In this document: one piece after another, positions 36,499 to 48,021 of the stretch
Position numbering within the stretch: position 1 is the first letter of the stretch
Layout: the number at the start of each line of letters is the position of its first letter
Source of the DNA: Actinomycetes bacterium
GTDB lineage: Bacteria > Actinomycetota > Coriobacteriia > Coriobacteriales > Atopobiaceae
Assembly (NCBI GenBank): GCA_029546925.1
Contig: JAKPQM010000023.1
Span: 62,001 to 126,000, forward strand
Length of the DNA stretch: 64,000 bases
Direction: 5' to 3'
Program-made: the position numbers and the translations under genes
Notes under the pieces: generated by a model
Seen by the model: only the letters and a program-made list of their open reading frames with translations
Told to the model about the DNA's origin: nothing
Database searches by the model: none

Positions 36499-37191
36499 CT
36501 ATTCGTAGCCCAATTCGTTGGACACAAACGCCATGGTGAGTGAGATGAAGATATACATCTGGATGAATCCGGCGAATACATCGAAATATGCGTGGAAGAG
36601 AGGTGCAAGGAAGATGCCGAAGACGTTGAAGTCGATGCCAGTCCAGCCCAAGAGGAGGTTGGATAGGTTGCCGGTTGCCGTATAGATGAGCGACATGAGG
36701 ATCGAGCCGGCGAGGATGTTGCCGAATAGACGCATCGACAGCGAGATCAGCGGGGAGAACTTGCCGATGACGTTGCCGAGGAACAGGAACGGCACCGGTT
36801 CGAAGAGGCCCTTGAAGTAGCCCAAGAATCCGTTGGTCTTGAACGTGGCGGCTTGGATGAGGAACCAGGTGATCAGCGCCAGCGCCAGCGTCACGCTCAG
36901 GTTCATGGTGGGCGTGTTGAACCCGAAGAGGCCGGAGAGGTTCGCGCTGACCAAATACATCGCGAGCGAGCCGATGTAAGGCCCCAGCTTCTCGACATAT
37001 GCGGGACGGACGGTGGATGCCACCATGCCGTCGATCCACTCGATGAACGCGAGGGCCGCGAAGACGATGCCCTTGGGCTTCTCATAGGGATCGGCCTTCT
37101 TGATCTTGCTGCCTGCATAGACGCACAGGATGCACAGCAGAGCCGTGATGATGATGATCGAAGGCACCTCTTTTTGGACTGTCAGGGTCAT
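36499..37191 (-). CDS. atpB: ATP synthase a subunit
   Basis: 230 residues, ATG at 37191. About five or six membrane helices. The essential Arg lies in SLSMRLFGNILAG (about 150), and the C-terminal helix has AYFDVFAGFIQMYIFISLTMAF. It forms the ion half-channels next to the c ring. It overlaps the AtpI-like gene by four bases and is followed by atpE after 12 bases. Confidence 0.93.
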   Translation of the reverse strand: MTLTVQKEVPSIIIITALLCILCVYAGSKIKKADPYEKPKGIVFAALAFIEWIDGMVASTVRPAYVEKLGPYIGSLAMYLVSANLSGLFGFNTPTMNLSVTLALALITWFLIQAATFKTNGFLGYFKGLFEPVPFLFLGNVIGKFSPLISLSMRLFGNILAGSILMSLIYTATGNLSNLLLGWTGIDFNVFGIFLAPLFHAYFDVFAGFIQMYIFISLTMAFVSNELGYE

Positions 37192-37544
37192 ACCGCCCGC
37201 TCCCCTCGGGCATATAGTATATAGGTCAGAAGGTGATTGATGAACAGCGGCGCGAACGCGGCAAATAAATTGAAATGCTGCGGGAATCTTGCGGCGATGA
37301 GCAACGGCGATGCCAATACGATGACGCGCACGGCAAAGCCCGCAGGGAAGGGCCTCTTATTGCCGATAGCTGCCGATAGCTGCGCTGTCACCGTTTTGGT
37401 GAGCACGAGGAGATAGACGTAGTAGAGGGCCGCTCCGAGCAGAAGCCCCAGACTGACCGTGCGGTCATAGAAGAGGAACAGGGCAGCCGCTGCAAGCACC
37501 AAGGCAAGCGACAGCCTGTAGATCCTCCTGTGTTCCCCGATCAT
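37188..37544 (-). CDS. AtpI-like membrane protein at the head of the atp operon
   Basis: 118 residues from the ATG at 37544 (GAAGGTG upstream). A GTG at 37580 would leave no room for the ribosome site. There are four predicted membrane helices and little soluble sequence. Small four-helix proteins encoded first in atp operons (ATP synthase I) help c-ring assembly in several bacteria. Sequence is weakly conserved, so the call rests on topology and place. A TAGAAT (complement of 37581-37586) could be the operon's -10 box, but no good -35 box was found. Confidence 0.7.
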   Translation of the reverse strand: MIGEHRRIYRLSLALVLAAAALFLFYDRTVSLGLLLGAALYYVYLLVLTKTVTAQLSAAIGNKRPFPAGFAVRVIVLASPLLIAARFPQHFNLFAAFAPLFINHLLTYILYARGERAV

Positions 37545-37656
37545 GCGCGACACCTTCGATAGTCGACCAGCCAGAGTCACATTCTACGATAAAAGCGGCC
37601 GGAATGCTCTATGTTTTGCGTCTGTCGAACAGCCTTGGAGGCGCGTATCTGCATAC

Positions 37657-37695
37657 AAAAAGCGGCTCTCCTGCGAAAGCGCACAAGAGCCGCTT
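37657..37695 (-). terminator. Intrinsic terminator after trpB2
   Basis: A perfect 10-base stem (37660-37669 with 37686-37695) with a 16-base loop is followed on the minus strand by a run of five T. It lies 66 bases after the trpB2 stop. Confidence 0.85.
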
Positions 37696-37760
37696 GTCTT
37701 AAGATAGCCGTTCTATCGTGCCGCGACAAATCGGATGGTCAAGCTGTCGATTCGTCCGCG

Positions 37761-39167
37761 TTAGAGCGCGAGGCCGCCTGCGGCTTGGATGCCGGGAACG
37801 GCGGGGATGGTCGCGAAGCCGCTCTCGAGCTCCTCGTCGGTGGGGGTGTGGTCGACCATCTCGCCCCGGTTGTACGCATCGTAGGCGGTCATGTCGAAGT
37901 AGCCCGTTCCGGTGAGTCCGAAGAGGATGACCCGCTCCTCGCCGGCCTCCTTGGCGGCGAGCGCCTCCCGGATGGCCTGGAGGATGGCGTGGCTCGACTC
38001 GGGCGCGGGCAGGATGGTCTCGAGCTTGGCGAAGCGCTCGGCGGCTTCGAATACGTCGGTCTGCAGGACGGCCACGGCTTCGAGCAGGCCGTCTGCCTTG
38101 AGCTGGGAGAGGATGGGGCTCATGCCGTGGTAGCGCAGGCCTCCGGCGTGATCGGGGCTGGGGATGAAGCCGTTGCCGAGGGTGTACATCTTCGCGAGCG
38201 GGCAGGTCTGGCCCGTATCGGCGAAGTCGTAGGCGAAGCGGCCGCGCGTGAGGCTGGGGCAGCTGGCGGGCTCGACGGCCACGAAGCGCGTGCGGGGATG
38301 GGTGCCGAGGATCTTATCGCGCATGAAGGGCGAGATGAGGCCGCCCAGGTTTGAGCCGCCGCCCGCGCAGCCGATGACCACGTCGGGGTACTCGCCCAGC
38401 TCCTCGAAGGCTGCGTATGACTCGAGGCCGATGATGCTCTGGTGCAGAAGGACCTGGTTCAGGACCGAACCCAGCTGGTAGCGGCCGCGGTTCTCGGGTA
38501 CATGCAGCGCGCGCTCGACGGCCTCGGAGATGGCGGTCCCCAACGACCCGGTGCGGTTCTCGGGATTCTCGAGCATCTTGCGGCCGATCTCGGTGGTATC
38601 GGAGGGGGAGGGGGTGACCTCGGCGCCGAAGGTCTGCATGACCGTGCGGCGGAACGGCTTCTGGTCGTAGGATGCGCGTACCATGAAGACATCGCAGTCC
38701 ACGCCGAAGTGAGCTGCCGCCTCGGCGAGGGCGGTGCCCCACTGGCCGGCGCCCGTCTCGGTGGTGATGGTGGAAAGCCCCTGCTCGTGGGCATAATACG
38801 CCTGCGCGAGGGCCGAGTTGAGCTTGTGCGATCCGCTCGTGTTGTTGCCCTCGTACTTGTAGTAGATCTTGGCTGGGGTGTCGAGCGCGCGCTCGAGGTT
38901 GTAGGCGCGGCAGAGCGGCGAGGGACGGTAGATCTTGTACATCTCGGCAACGCCGGCGGGAATCTCGAAGTAGGCGGTGTCGTTATCGAGTTCTTGGCGG
39001 ATGAGCTCGTCGCAGAAAACGGGCTGCAGATGCTCGAAACGGGCGACCTCGCCGTTGGGGAGGCGCATGGGCTCGGGCTTGGTGACCATATCGGCGCGGA
39101 GGTTATACCACGCGGTCGGGATCTGCTGCTCGGAGAGATACAGGCGATACGGTGCATATCCGGTCAT
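37761..39167 (-). CDS. trpB: Tryptophan synthase beta chain, TrpB2 type
   Basis: 468 residues from the ATG at 39167, with GAAAGGAAC upstream. Joins indole (or related substrate) with serine using PLP. The PLP lysine lies in TSGSHKLNSA near 110 and the phosphate-binding loop GCAGGGSNLGG near 260. Length and the long N-terminal part (a YNLRADM motif, then LPNGEVARFEHLQPVF) fit the TrpB2 subfamily (about 450 residues) rather than TrpB1 (about 400). No trpA or other trp gene is nearby, so it may salvage indole. It is preceded by a leader peptide with a Trp codon and a transcription terminator, so control by attenuation is likely. Confidence 0.9.
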   Translation of the reverse strand: MTGYAPYRLYLSEQQIPTAWYNLRADMVTKPEPMRLPNGEVARFEHLQPVFCDELIRQELDNDTAYFEIPAGVAEMYKIYRPSPLCRAYNLERALDTPAKIYYKYEGNNTSGSHKLNSALAQAYYAHEQGLSTITTETGAGQWGTALAEAAAHFGVDCDVFMVRASYDQKPFRRTVMQTFGAEVTPSPSDTTEIGRKMLENPENRTGSLGTAISEAVERALHVPENRGRYQLGSVLNQVLLHQSIIGLESYAAFEELGEYPDVVIGCAGGGSNLGGLISPFMRDKILGTHPRTRFVAVEPASCPSLTRGRFAYDFADTGQTCPLAKMYTLGNGFIPSPDHAGGLRYHGMSPILSQLKADGLLEAVAVLQTDVFEAAERFAKLETILPAPESSHAILQAIREALAAKEAGEERVILFGLTGTGYFDMTAYDAYNRGEMVDHTPTDEELESGFATIPAVPGIQAAGGLAL

Positions 39168-39263
39168 GATGGTTCCTTTCGGTAGTTGAAGAGGGCGTGC
39201 ACACGATGCGCGCGTATCTGATAGCTTGCCTTGTGGCTGGGATGAGCGTATGCCCGCGGCAAG

Positions 39264-39290
39264 AAAAAAAGCCCCCGGATCACCGGAGGC
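39264..39290 (-). terminator. Attenuator terminator in the trpB2 leader
   Basis: On the minus strand GCCTCCGG (39290-39283), loop TGAT and CCGGGGGC (39278-39271) form an eight-pair stem with one G:T pair, followed by seven T. It lies about 97 bases before the trpB2 ATG and 38 bases after the leader-peptide stop, so it can stop transcription before the gene. Confidence 0.75.
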
Positions 39291-39328
39291 CGCCCTGCGC
39301 GCATCGGCTAGAGCCCCAGAAATCCGAG

Positions 39329-39406
39329 TCAGGCTTTTCCCAGGTGCCATCGACCAACGCAGCGCACGGGCGCAGCGTTCGCAAGCGATGAGGCGTTCAC
39401 GGTCAT
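39329..39406 (-). CDS. trpB2 leader peptide
   Basis: 25 codons, ATG at 39406 to TGA at 39329, with GGAAGGAAC six bases before the start. A single Trp codon stands at position 20 (GRWHLGKA). Placement before an intrinsic terminator and trpB2 is that of a ribosome-mediated attenuation leader. One Trp codon is fewer than usual, so the regulatory link is plausible but not certain. The 5' part of the leader (39407-39560) has no clear promoter by eye. Confidence 0.55.
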   Translation of the reverse strand: MTVNASSLANAAPVRCVGRWHLGKA

Positions 39407-39576
39407 GGCGTTCCTTCCAAACGGATAGGGCTTGCATCGAGTATGGCAATGATGCGCATAGCGGGCCGATCAGTTAAGGAAACCGTAACAATCGGCTTTT
39501 CTCCGTGCGGCTGCGCATAATGTATCGGTCGCGTTACGATGGCCTGCCGTCCCGGCTGCCGGGCATAGAATAAGCG

Positions 39577-39613
39577 AGTCCTTTAAGAGCGGTACTGTGA
39601 GACCGAGAAGGCG
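39577..39613 (+). promoter_or_regulatory. PyrR-type RNA binding element upstream of carA
   Basis: The segment reads AGTCCTTTAAGAGCGG, then TACTGTGAGACCGAGAAGG. This matches from memory the PyrR anti-antiterminator hairpin (a GTCC...TTTAA bulge, a loop with C-TGTGAG, closing GAGAAGG). PyrR with UMP bound would stabilise it and favour the terminator at 39647-39680, so transcription of carAB falls when pyrimidines are plentiful. Confidence 0.65.
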
Positions 39614-39646
39614 TCACTGCACATACGCAGCGTATCGGCTATTACG

Positions 39647-39680
39647 GAGCATCCGCCCACCGAGGGAGGATGCTTTCTCT
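39647..39680 (+). terminator. Attenuation terminator upstream of carA
   Basis: AGCATCC (39648-39654) pairs with GGATGCT (39668-39674), with inner CC/GG pairs, and TTTCTCTT follows. It is the likely output of the PyrR switch about 50 bases before the carA start. Confidence 0.65.
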
Positions 39681-39726
39681 TAAAGCGGGCACGCTGCATG
39701 CGCGGGCGGGAAAGCGTGGTGTTGCC

Positions 39727-40207
39727 ATGAATCTGCTGCTGGACGTATCCGATTGCATGCAGGCACTGCTTGTGCTCGAAGACGGGACGGCTTTCCTGGG
39801 AAGGTCGTGCGGGGCCGAGGGCGAGGCGATCGGCAGGATCACCTTCGATACGGATATCTTCGGCTACCAAGCCGCGCTTGCAGATGAGCGGTACCGTGGT
39901 GCCATCGTTGCGTTCACCTACCCGCAAGCGGGGAACTTCGGCATCAATGCCGAGGCACCTGCGCATGCGCTGCCGGCGGGCATCGTGGTGCACGATATGA
40001 TCTACACCCCCTCCAACTGGCAATGCGAGAAGAGCCTGCCCGCCTACCTTGCCGAACAGGGTATCGTGGGCATCGAGGATATCGATGTGCGCGCGCTGGT
40101 CGCCCATCTCCGCGAACATCCCGGCACGCGTGCCGCCCTCTCCACACGCACGCTCGATGCAAAGGCGCTTGCCGCCCGCTTGAGCGCCGGGAAGGGCGGT
40201 GGGGCCC

Positions 40208-40215
<8 letters not shown>
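39727..40215 (+). CDS. carA: Carbamoyl-phosphate synthase small subunit, N-terminal domain only
   Basis: 162 residues from the ATG at 39727. An upstream ATG at 39670 lies within the attenuation terminator. The sequence covers the CarA N-terminal domain: [56 protein letters not shown] and [19 protein letters not shown]. It ends in [20 protein letters not shown]. Normal CarA is about 360-390 residues, with a class I glutamine amidotransferase domain after this point. That domain is absent, and carB begins eight bases before the stop. Either the enzyme uses free ammonia or another protein supplies the amidotransferase. It is not a frameshift, because carB leaves no space for the missing domain. 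Confidence 0.85.
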
Positions 40216-43417
<3,202 letters not shown>

Positions 43418-43484
43418 TGCGCACCCTGTTGCGCAGTCGCTATACTGTTCCCTGTTGACAGGTTCGACTGCAAGGAGACTCTGC

Positions 43485-44468
43485 ATGGACTTCGCTTCCA
43501 ATCATCGACCCGACGGTATGTCCCGCATCACCACGCCCGAGTTGGCGCAGGCTTTCATCGATGAGGCTATCGCCTTCACGCGCGCGCAGGTGGGGGATGG
43601 CAAGGTGCTGCTGGCGCTTTCCGGCGGTGTGGACTCGTCGGTTGTCGCAGCGCTGCTCATCAAGGCCATCGGCAGGCAGCTCGTGTGCGTGCACGTGAAC
43701 CACGGCCTCATGCGCAAGGGCGAGTCCGAGCAGGTCTTCGATGTGTTCCAGAACCAGATGGGCGCCGAGCTCGTCTTCGTGGATGCCACCGACCGTTTCC
43801 TCGATAAGCTGGCCGGCGTGGCCGACCCCGAGGCCAAGCGCCACATCATCGGCGAGGAGTTCATCAAGGTCTTCGCCGAGGAGGCTGCCAAGCTCGAGGG
43901 CATCTCCTTCCTCGGCCAGGGCACCATCTATCCCGATATCCTCGAGTCCGAGGCCGGGGTCAAGGCCCACCACAACGTGGGCGGCCTGCCTAAGGATCTG
44001 GATTTCGAGCTCGTCGAACCCATCAAGCTGCTCTTCAAGGACGAGGTCCGCATGGTGGGCAAGCAGCTCGGTCTGCCCGATGGCATGGTCTACCGCCAGC
44101 CCTTCCCCGGTCCGGGCCTCGGCGTGCGCTGTCTCGGTGCTATTACCCGCGATCGTCTCGCCGCCCTGCGCGAGGCCGATGCGATCGTCCGCGAGGAGAT
44201 CGGTGCCGCCGGCCTCGACATCTGGCAGTACTTCTGCGTGGTGCCCGACATGCGGGCGACGGGCGTGCGCGATGGCAGGCGCGCCTACGAGTGGCCCTGC
44301 ATCATCCGCTGCGTCGACAGCATCGATGTCATGACGGCCGAGGTCCGCGAGCTGGACTGGGCGCTGCTCAAGAAGATCACCGGCCGCATCCTAGCCGAGG
44401 TGCCGGGCATCTGCCGCGTGTGCTACGACCTTACGCCCAAGCCCATCGGCACGGTTGAGTGGGAATAA
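43485..44468 (+). CDS. guaA: GMP synthase, synthetase part only (GuaAb-type)
   Basis: 327 residues from the ATG at 43485 with AAGGAG upstream. It contains the ATP pyrophosphatase domain (LLALSGGVDSSVVAALL near 45), the HVNHGLMRKGE and FLGQGTIYPDILES motifs, and the C-terminal dimerisation domain (RQPFPGPGLGVR; PKPIGTVEWE). Bacterial GuaA is about 510-530 residues, with an N-terminal glutamine amidotransferase. That domain is missing, as in archaeal two-protein GMP synthases. The preceding carA is short in the same way. The N-terminal 45 residues before the PP-loop match the family's ATP-domain start, so no sequence is lost from the synthetase itself. Confidence 0.92.
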   Translation: MDFASNHRPDGMSRITTPELAQAFIDEAIAFTRAQVGDGKVLLALSGGVDSSVVAALLIKAIGRQLVCVHVNHGLMRKGESEQVFDVFQNQMGAELVFVDATDRFLDKLAGVADPEAKRHIIGEEFIKVFAEEAAKLEGISFLGQGTIYPDILESEAGVKAHHNVGGLPKDLDFELVEPIKLLFKDEVRMVGKQLGLPDGMVYRQPFPGPGLGVRCLGAITRDRLAALREADAIVREEIGAAGLDIWQYFCVVPDMRATGVRDGRRAYEWPCIIRCVDSIDVMTAEVRELDWALLKKITGRILAEVPGICRVCYDLTPKPIGTVEWE

Positions 44469-44482
44469 AAAATTCGGAAAAA

Positions 44483-44512
44483 TTGACGTTTGCGTCATAA
44501 ATACCGTATAAT
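44483..44512 (+). promoter_or_regulatory. Promoter with inverted repeat for the DUF4143-type ATPase gene
   Basis: TTGACG at 44483-44488, 18-base spacer and TATAAT at 44507-44512. A short inverted repeat TGACGTTTGCGTCA covers the -35 box and could bind a repressor. The ATG at 44540 follows 27 bases after the -10 box. Confidence 0.7.
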
Positions 44513-44539
44513 TTCTCGTGTACAGAGGAGATGTGCGGC

Positions 44540-45826
44540 ATGGAGATTAGACGTGACAAGTATCTGAACGACCTTGTCGTCCGCAAGGGCAACGGGATGA
44601 TCAAGGTTGTCACGGGCGTCAGGCGCTGTGGGAAGACCTTTCTGGTATTCGACTTGTTTGTCCGCCATCTCATCGAGTCGGGGGTCCCAGAAGACCACAT
44701 AATCGCTCTGGCTCTCGACGACAGGGCTAACGCGCGCTACCGAGACGTCGACACCCTCTATGACTACCTCATGGAGAAGATCGACAGCGATCGAGAGACC
44801 TATTACGTCCTTCTCGACGAGATACAGTATGCCATCACGGCGAAGGAGCTCAGGAGCAAGGGCGAGCCCCCCGCGCTCTACGGCGTGCTCAACGGCCTGC
44901 TTCATCGTCGTAACGTCGACGTTTACGTGACCGGAAGCAACTCCAGGCTGCTCTCCACGGACGTGATGACCGAGTTCAGGGGTAGGGGCGACGAGGTCCG
45001 CATCCGCCCGCTGACCTTCGCGGAGTTCATGCAGGCGTTCGACGGCGACCGTCAGGAGGGCTGGGCCGAGTACGTCATGTACGGCGGGCTGCCCCTCGTG
45101 CTCTCCATGCGGACTCCTGAGCAGAAAGCGTCCTACCTTGCAGGCCTTTTCGATGAGGTCTATCTCTCGGACGTTGTCGAGCGAAACCACCTCACCAAGT
45201 CGCAGGAGCTCGAAGATTTAGTGGACGTGCTCGCTTCCTCCATCGGAGCCCTCACGAACCCTTCGAAGATCGAGGCGACGTTCAGGAGCGAGCTGCGCTC
45301 GAGACTCGACGCCGACACCATCAAGCGCTATCTCGGACATCTTGAAGAGGCGTTCCTCGTGAGCGAGGCGACCCGCTACGATGTGAAGGGGCGCAGGTAC
45401 ATCGGCACGCCTAAGAAGTACTACTTCGAGGACATGGGGCTCCGGAACGCACGGCTGGGGTTCAGGCAGGTCGAGGAGTCGCACATCATGGAGAACGTCA
45501 TCTACAACGAGCTGCGTGCCCGGGGGTTCTCTGTGGATGTCGGCGTGGTGGACAGGCGCATGAAAAACAACGGTCGTGACGAGCGCCGCCGCTACGAGGT
45601 GGACTTTGTGGCGAACCTCGGCTATCGCCGCTACTACATCCAATCTGCGCTGCAGCTCGATACCCCGGAGAAGGTCGCGCAGGAGAAGCGCTCTCTTACG
45701 CTCATCGACGACAGCTTCAGGAAGATCGTGGTGGTGAACCGCGTCATGCGGCCCTACATGGACGACGACGGCATCCTTACCATGGGGCTGTTCGATTTCC
45801 TGCTCGACCCAAACAGCCTTGACTGA
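44540..45826 (+). CDS. AAA_14/DUF4143-type ATPase
   Basis: 428 residues from the ATG at 44540, ten bases after AGAGGAG. An ATG at 44531 is too close to the site. Walker A GVRRCGKTF near 27-35, Walker B VLLDEIQYA near 90, and the DVYVTGSNSRLL sensor motif near 130 mark the family. The C-terminal half has the DUF4143 pattern (LDADTIKRYLGHLEEAFLV; KKYYFEDMGLRNARL) and ends with a restriction-endonuclease-like fold segment (VDFVANLGYRRYYIQSAL). Such proteins are widespread in gut bacteria and their physiological job is not established. A second member is at 62804. Confidence 0.85.
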   Translation: MEIRRDKYLNDLVVRKGNGMIKVVTGVRRCGKTFLVFDLFVRHLIESGVPEDHIIALALDDRANARYRDVDTLYDYLMEKIDSDRETYYVLLDEIQYAITAKELRSKGEPPALYGVLNGLLHRRNVDVYVTGSNSRLLSTDVMTEFRGRGDEVRIRPLTFAEFMQAFDGDRQEGWAEYVMYGGLPLVLSMRTPEQKASYLAGLFDEVYLSDVVERNHLTKSQELEDLVDVLASSIGALTNPSKIEATFRSELRSRLDADTIKRYLGHLEEAFLVSEATRYDVKGRRYIGTPKKYYFEDMGLRNARLGFRQVEESHIMENVIYNELRARGFSVDVGVVDRRMKNNGRDERRRYEVDFVANLGYRRYYIQSALQLDTPEKVAQEKRSLTLIDDSFRKIVVVNRVMRPYMDDDGILTMGLFDFLLDPNSLD

Positions 45827-45828
45827 TG

Positions 45829-46080
45829 GGCGCATGCTCTGGCGGGGATCTCCTGCCGTTCGGTGAGCTTGCAGACCGACGTCTCCGATACGCGCGGGTA
45901 ATCGGCGACCTGCGGCGCGTCCATGAAGCCGTCGGGCAGGTCGCTCGCTTCGGATGCCGAGGAGCCAGCAGACCCCCGTATCTCCGCCCCGGCATTCTCG
46001 CGGCATTCGGAATCAGTATCCGATATTTCAGGGTGCGCCGGGAACGCGTCGTGTGGCATCTGGAGGATGTCGTCTTTCAT
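45829..46080 (-). pseudogene. Decayed excisionase-type HTH gene fragment
   Basis: On the minus strand the frame from 46080 gives an acidic leader and then DAPQVADYPRVSETSVCKLTERQEIPAR, clearly the start of a MerR/excisionase-like helix-turn-helix (typically VADYLRVSERTVYKLV-RGEIPA). After that point the frame loses its meaning and runs into the 3' end of the ATPase gene. It is therefore a truncated remnant, perhaps of a mobile element. Next to it (46110-46143) is an eight-pair hairpin, CTCGGGTC with GACCCGAG. The rest of 46081-46410 shows no gene. Confidence 0.55.
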
Positions 46081-46410
46081 GGGATGGCCCTACCGCCTCT
46101 CGTCTTGCATCTGGCGCCCTCGGGTCGCAAGAAGACCCGAGGAGTCGCGTCTCTTGGACGGATAAGCAGAGAGATACCTGCTGGGAGACGTGCGCGCAAA
46201 GCCTGGCGGGGCTTTAGGCCACGCTAAGGCTCGCTAGGCTGCGGATGCATTCAACCACACGACTTTACCGAAGCTCTGTGGCGACAACGCTCCGATAATC
46301 GCGTCCTGTCACATGCACGGAAAACGATGACCATAAGCACGGCGAGCAAGGGCGACATACCCGCAGTGACGCCCCGCCCCCAGCGCTTCCAGCCGCACCG
46401 ACCGCATCTT

Positions 46411-46440
46411 TTGATTGCCCTATCTGTCACACGATATACT
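46411..46440 (+). promoter_or_regulatory. Promoter of the ApeA-like gene
   Basis: TTGATT at 46411-46416, 18-base spacer, TATACT at 46435-46440. The mRNA would start near 46447, leaving a 90-base leader before the chosen start. Confidence 0.6.
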
Positions 46441-46537
46441 GGACTCTATAAGATAATCTGACATGATGGCAATATCGGAAAGCCCGATGACGACATCCAT
46501 GCCCACGTATAAGCAAGCAACCAAGGGAATCTGCATT

Positions 46538-47926
46538 ATGAGCGCTGACATCCAATACGCTGGCCACTGGAAGATTCCTGGTACAGACGAGGTCTTCGAG
46601 GGCACCCTCCATTACAACGAAGAAACAAGGGTGATCGTTCTCCTGTTGATACAACCGTCCGACGTCCAGACGCTCGGCTCGCATATCCTCGTATCGTCTC
46701 GAGCCCCCGTTATCTGCGGCAAACTATTCTCGGGCGCTTACGTCGCACTTCTCGGATGCCTCAGAACCAACACCCATACGCACATAGGCAGCCATACCAC
46801 AGAGACTATCTATGCGGACTATGCCCTCTGGGGTCTTGAGGAGGGTGACTGCGAATCCCCCTTGTTTCAGGGTTGCACAATCGACTATGGGGCCGTCCTC
46901 GAGTGGGCCGGGCTCTGCTATTACGACCTAGATACCAAGGAAGGACACCTCGGCGAGATAATCAGGTGGTCGCACGAGAACGACATCAAACTCGACGTTA
47001 GCGGAGGCCTCCATCTGCGATTCTCTCCAGAACAGGGCTCAATGAGCTTCGTGGACTACCACAACGACGTGACTTTTCACCAACGCATTGAGGCGCGTCT
47101 CTTCTACGACGAGCCTAGACGCTGGCAGGAAATCATGCACGATGTGGACTGGCTCAGGCGGCTGATTGAGCTCGGCAAGGGCCGTGAGGTCGGCATCAGA
47201 GGTGCGCGATATCTGCATCCCTCACATCTTCTGCCAGAGGAATACGGTGCCGAGGGGCAAGATCGGTATAGGCCTGCTGACGTCCTACTCGGAACTGAAC
47301 AGAGGGACGTTGCCGATGAAAATTCTCGCCGCTGGACGTTCCTGTTCAGCCTCTCAGAGGCATACGAGTGCGGGGCACTACGTGCATGGTTTGAGAAACG
47401 CGACGAGCTAGAGCCGGTCGTCGACCTCTACACGCTTGCCTATACGCACAAGATTCCCTCTGCGATGGCCCTCTTCCTCAACCTCATGCAGGCTTTGGAG
47501 GCCTATCACGCCCGATTTGTGTGCGACAGCGGCCAAGACTACAAGAAGCGTGTTGACTGCCTAGTTGATAATGCATCCGATGCCGGCTTTGATGTCCGTG
47601 ACTTCCTATGCGACAGTGGCCAGCAAGCTTCAAAGAAAAAACTGTACCTCAAGAGCAGGATAAGCGACCTCCTATACGCTGGGGGAAGACGCCCCGTCTC
47701 GCCAAAGCATATGAGCTTTCTCGATTTTCCCCAGAAGCTGGTGGACACGAGGAACTACTACACCCACTTCAGCCCGGATAAGAGGGGCAAGGCTTTCGGA
47801 AAAGAAGAGCTGCCCATAATCAACGCCGAGCTAATGGCGTTACTCGAATACCACCTGATGCTGACACTGGGCTTCGACGACGGGACCACCTTGACGAACG
47901 TGCAGCGTAGACTCAAAAATCGATAA
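46538..47926 (+). CDS. ApeA-like HEPN anti-phage protein
   Basis: 462 residues from the ATG at 46538 (AAGGGAA upstream). ATGs at 46463 and 46487 would only add an unconserved tail. The N-terminal beta-rich part (YAGHWKIPGTDEVFEGTLHY; HTTETIYADYALWG) recalls the ApeA N-terminal domain. The C-terminal helical part is a HEPN domain with the RNase motif R-x4-H in LVDTRNYYTHFS near residue 405. ApeA is a one-gene anti-phage defence that kills or stops infected cells by RNA cleavage. Here the gene stands alone beside other accessory genes. The assignment is from motif and architecture, without a database check. Confidence 0.75.
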   Translation: MSADIQYAGHWKIPGTDEVFEGTLHYNEETRVIVLLLIQPSDVQTLGSHILVSSRAPVICGKLFSGAYVALLGCLRTNTHTHIGSHTTETIYADYALWGLEEGDCESPLFQGCTIDYGAVLEWAGLCYYDLDTKEGHLGEIIRWSHENDIKLDVSGGLHLRFSPEQGSMSFVDYHNDVTFHQRIEARLFYDEPRRWQEIMHDVDWLRRLIELGKGREVGIRGARYLHPSHLLPEEYGAEGQDRYRPADVLLGTEQRDVADENSRRWTFLFSLSEAYECGALRAWFEKRDELEPVVDLYTLAYTHKIPSAMALFLNLMQALEAYHARFVCDSGQDYKKRVDCLVDNASDAGFDVRDFLCDSGQQASKKKLYLKSRISDLLYAGGRRPVSPKHMSFLDFPQKLVDTRNYYTHFSPDKRGKAFGKEELPIINAELMALLEYHLMLTLGFDDGTTLTNVQRRLKNR

Positions 47927-48021
47927 GCCAGTAACCATCTGCCTTCGCTTCGTTATGCCTCTTGAATCCGAGTGCCACCCGATTTTGTTGACGGTTGGCT
48001 TCCGTACTGTGGGTATGCAGC

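Noticed and set aside
39329-39406. Trp T-box riboswitch before trpB2
   Set aside because: No TGGNACCGCG T-box sequence or specifier loop is visible. A short leader peptide plus terminator fits better.
39600-39735. carA starting at the ATG at 39670
   Set aside because: That ATG lies inside the attenuation terminator hairpin. The CarA family sequence begins at 39727.
43418-43484. Strong separate promoter for guaA
   Set aside because: A TATACT is present but no -35 box fits at 16-18 bases. Co-transcription with carB is as likely.
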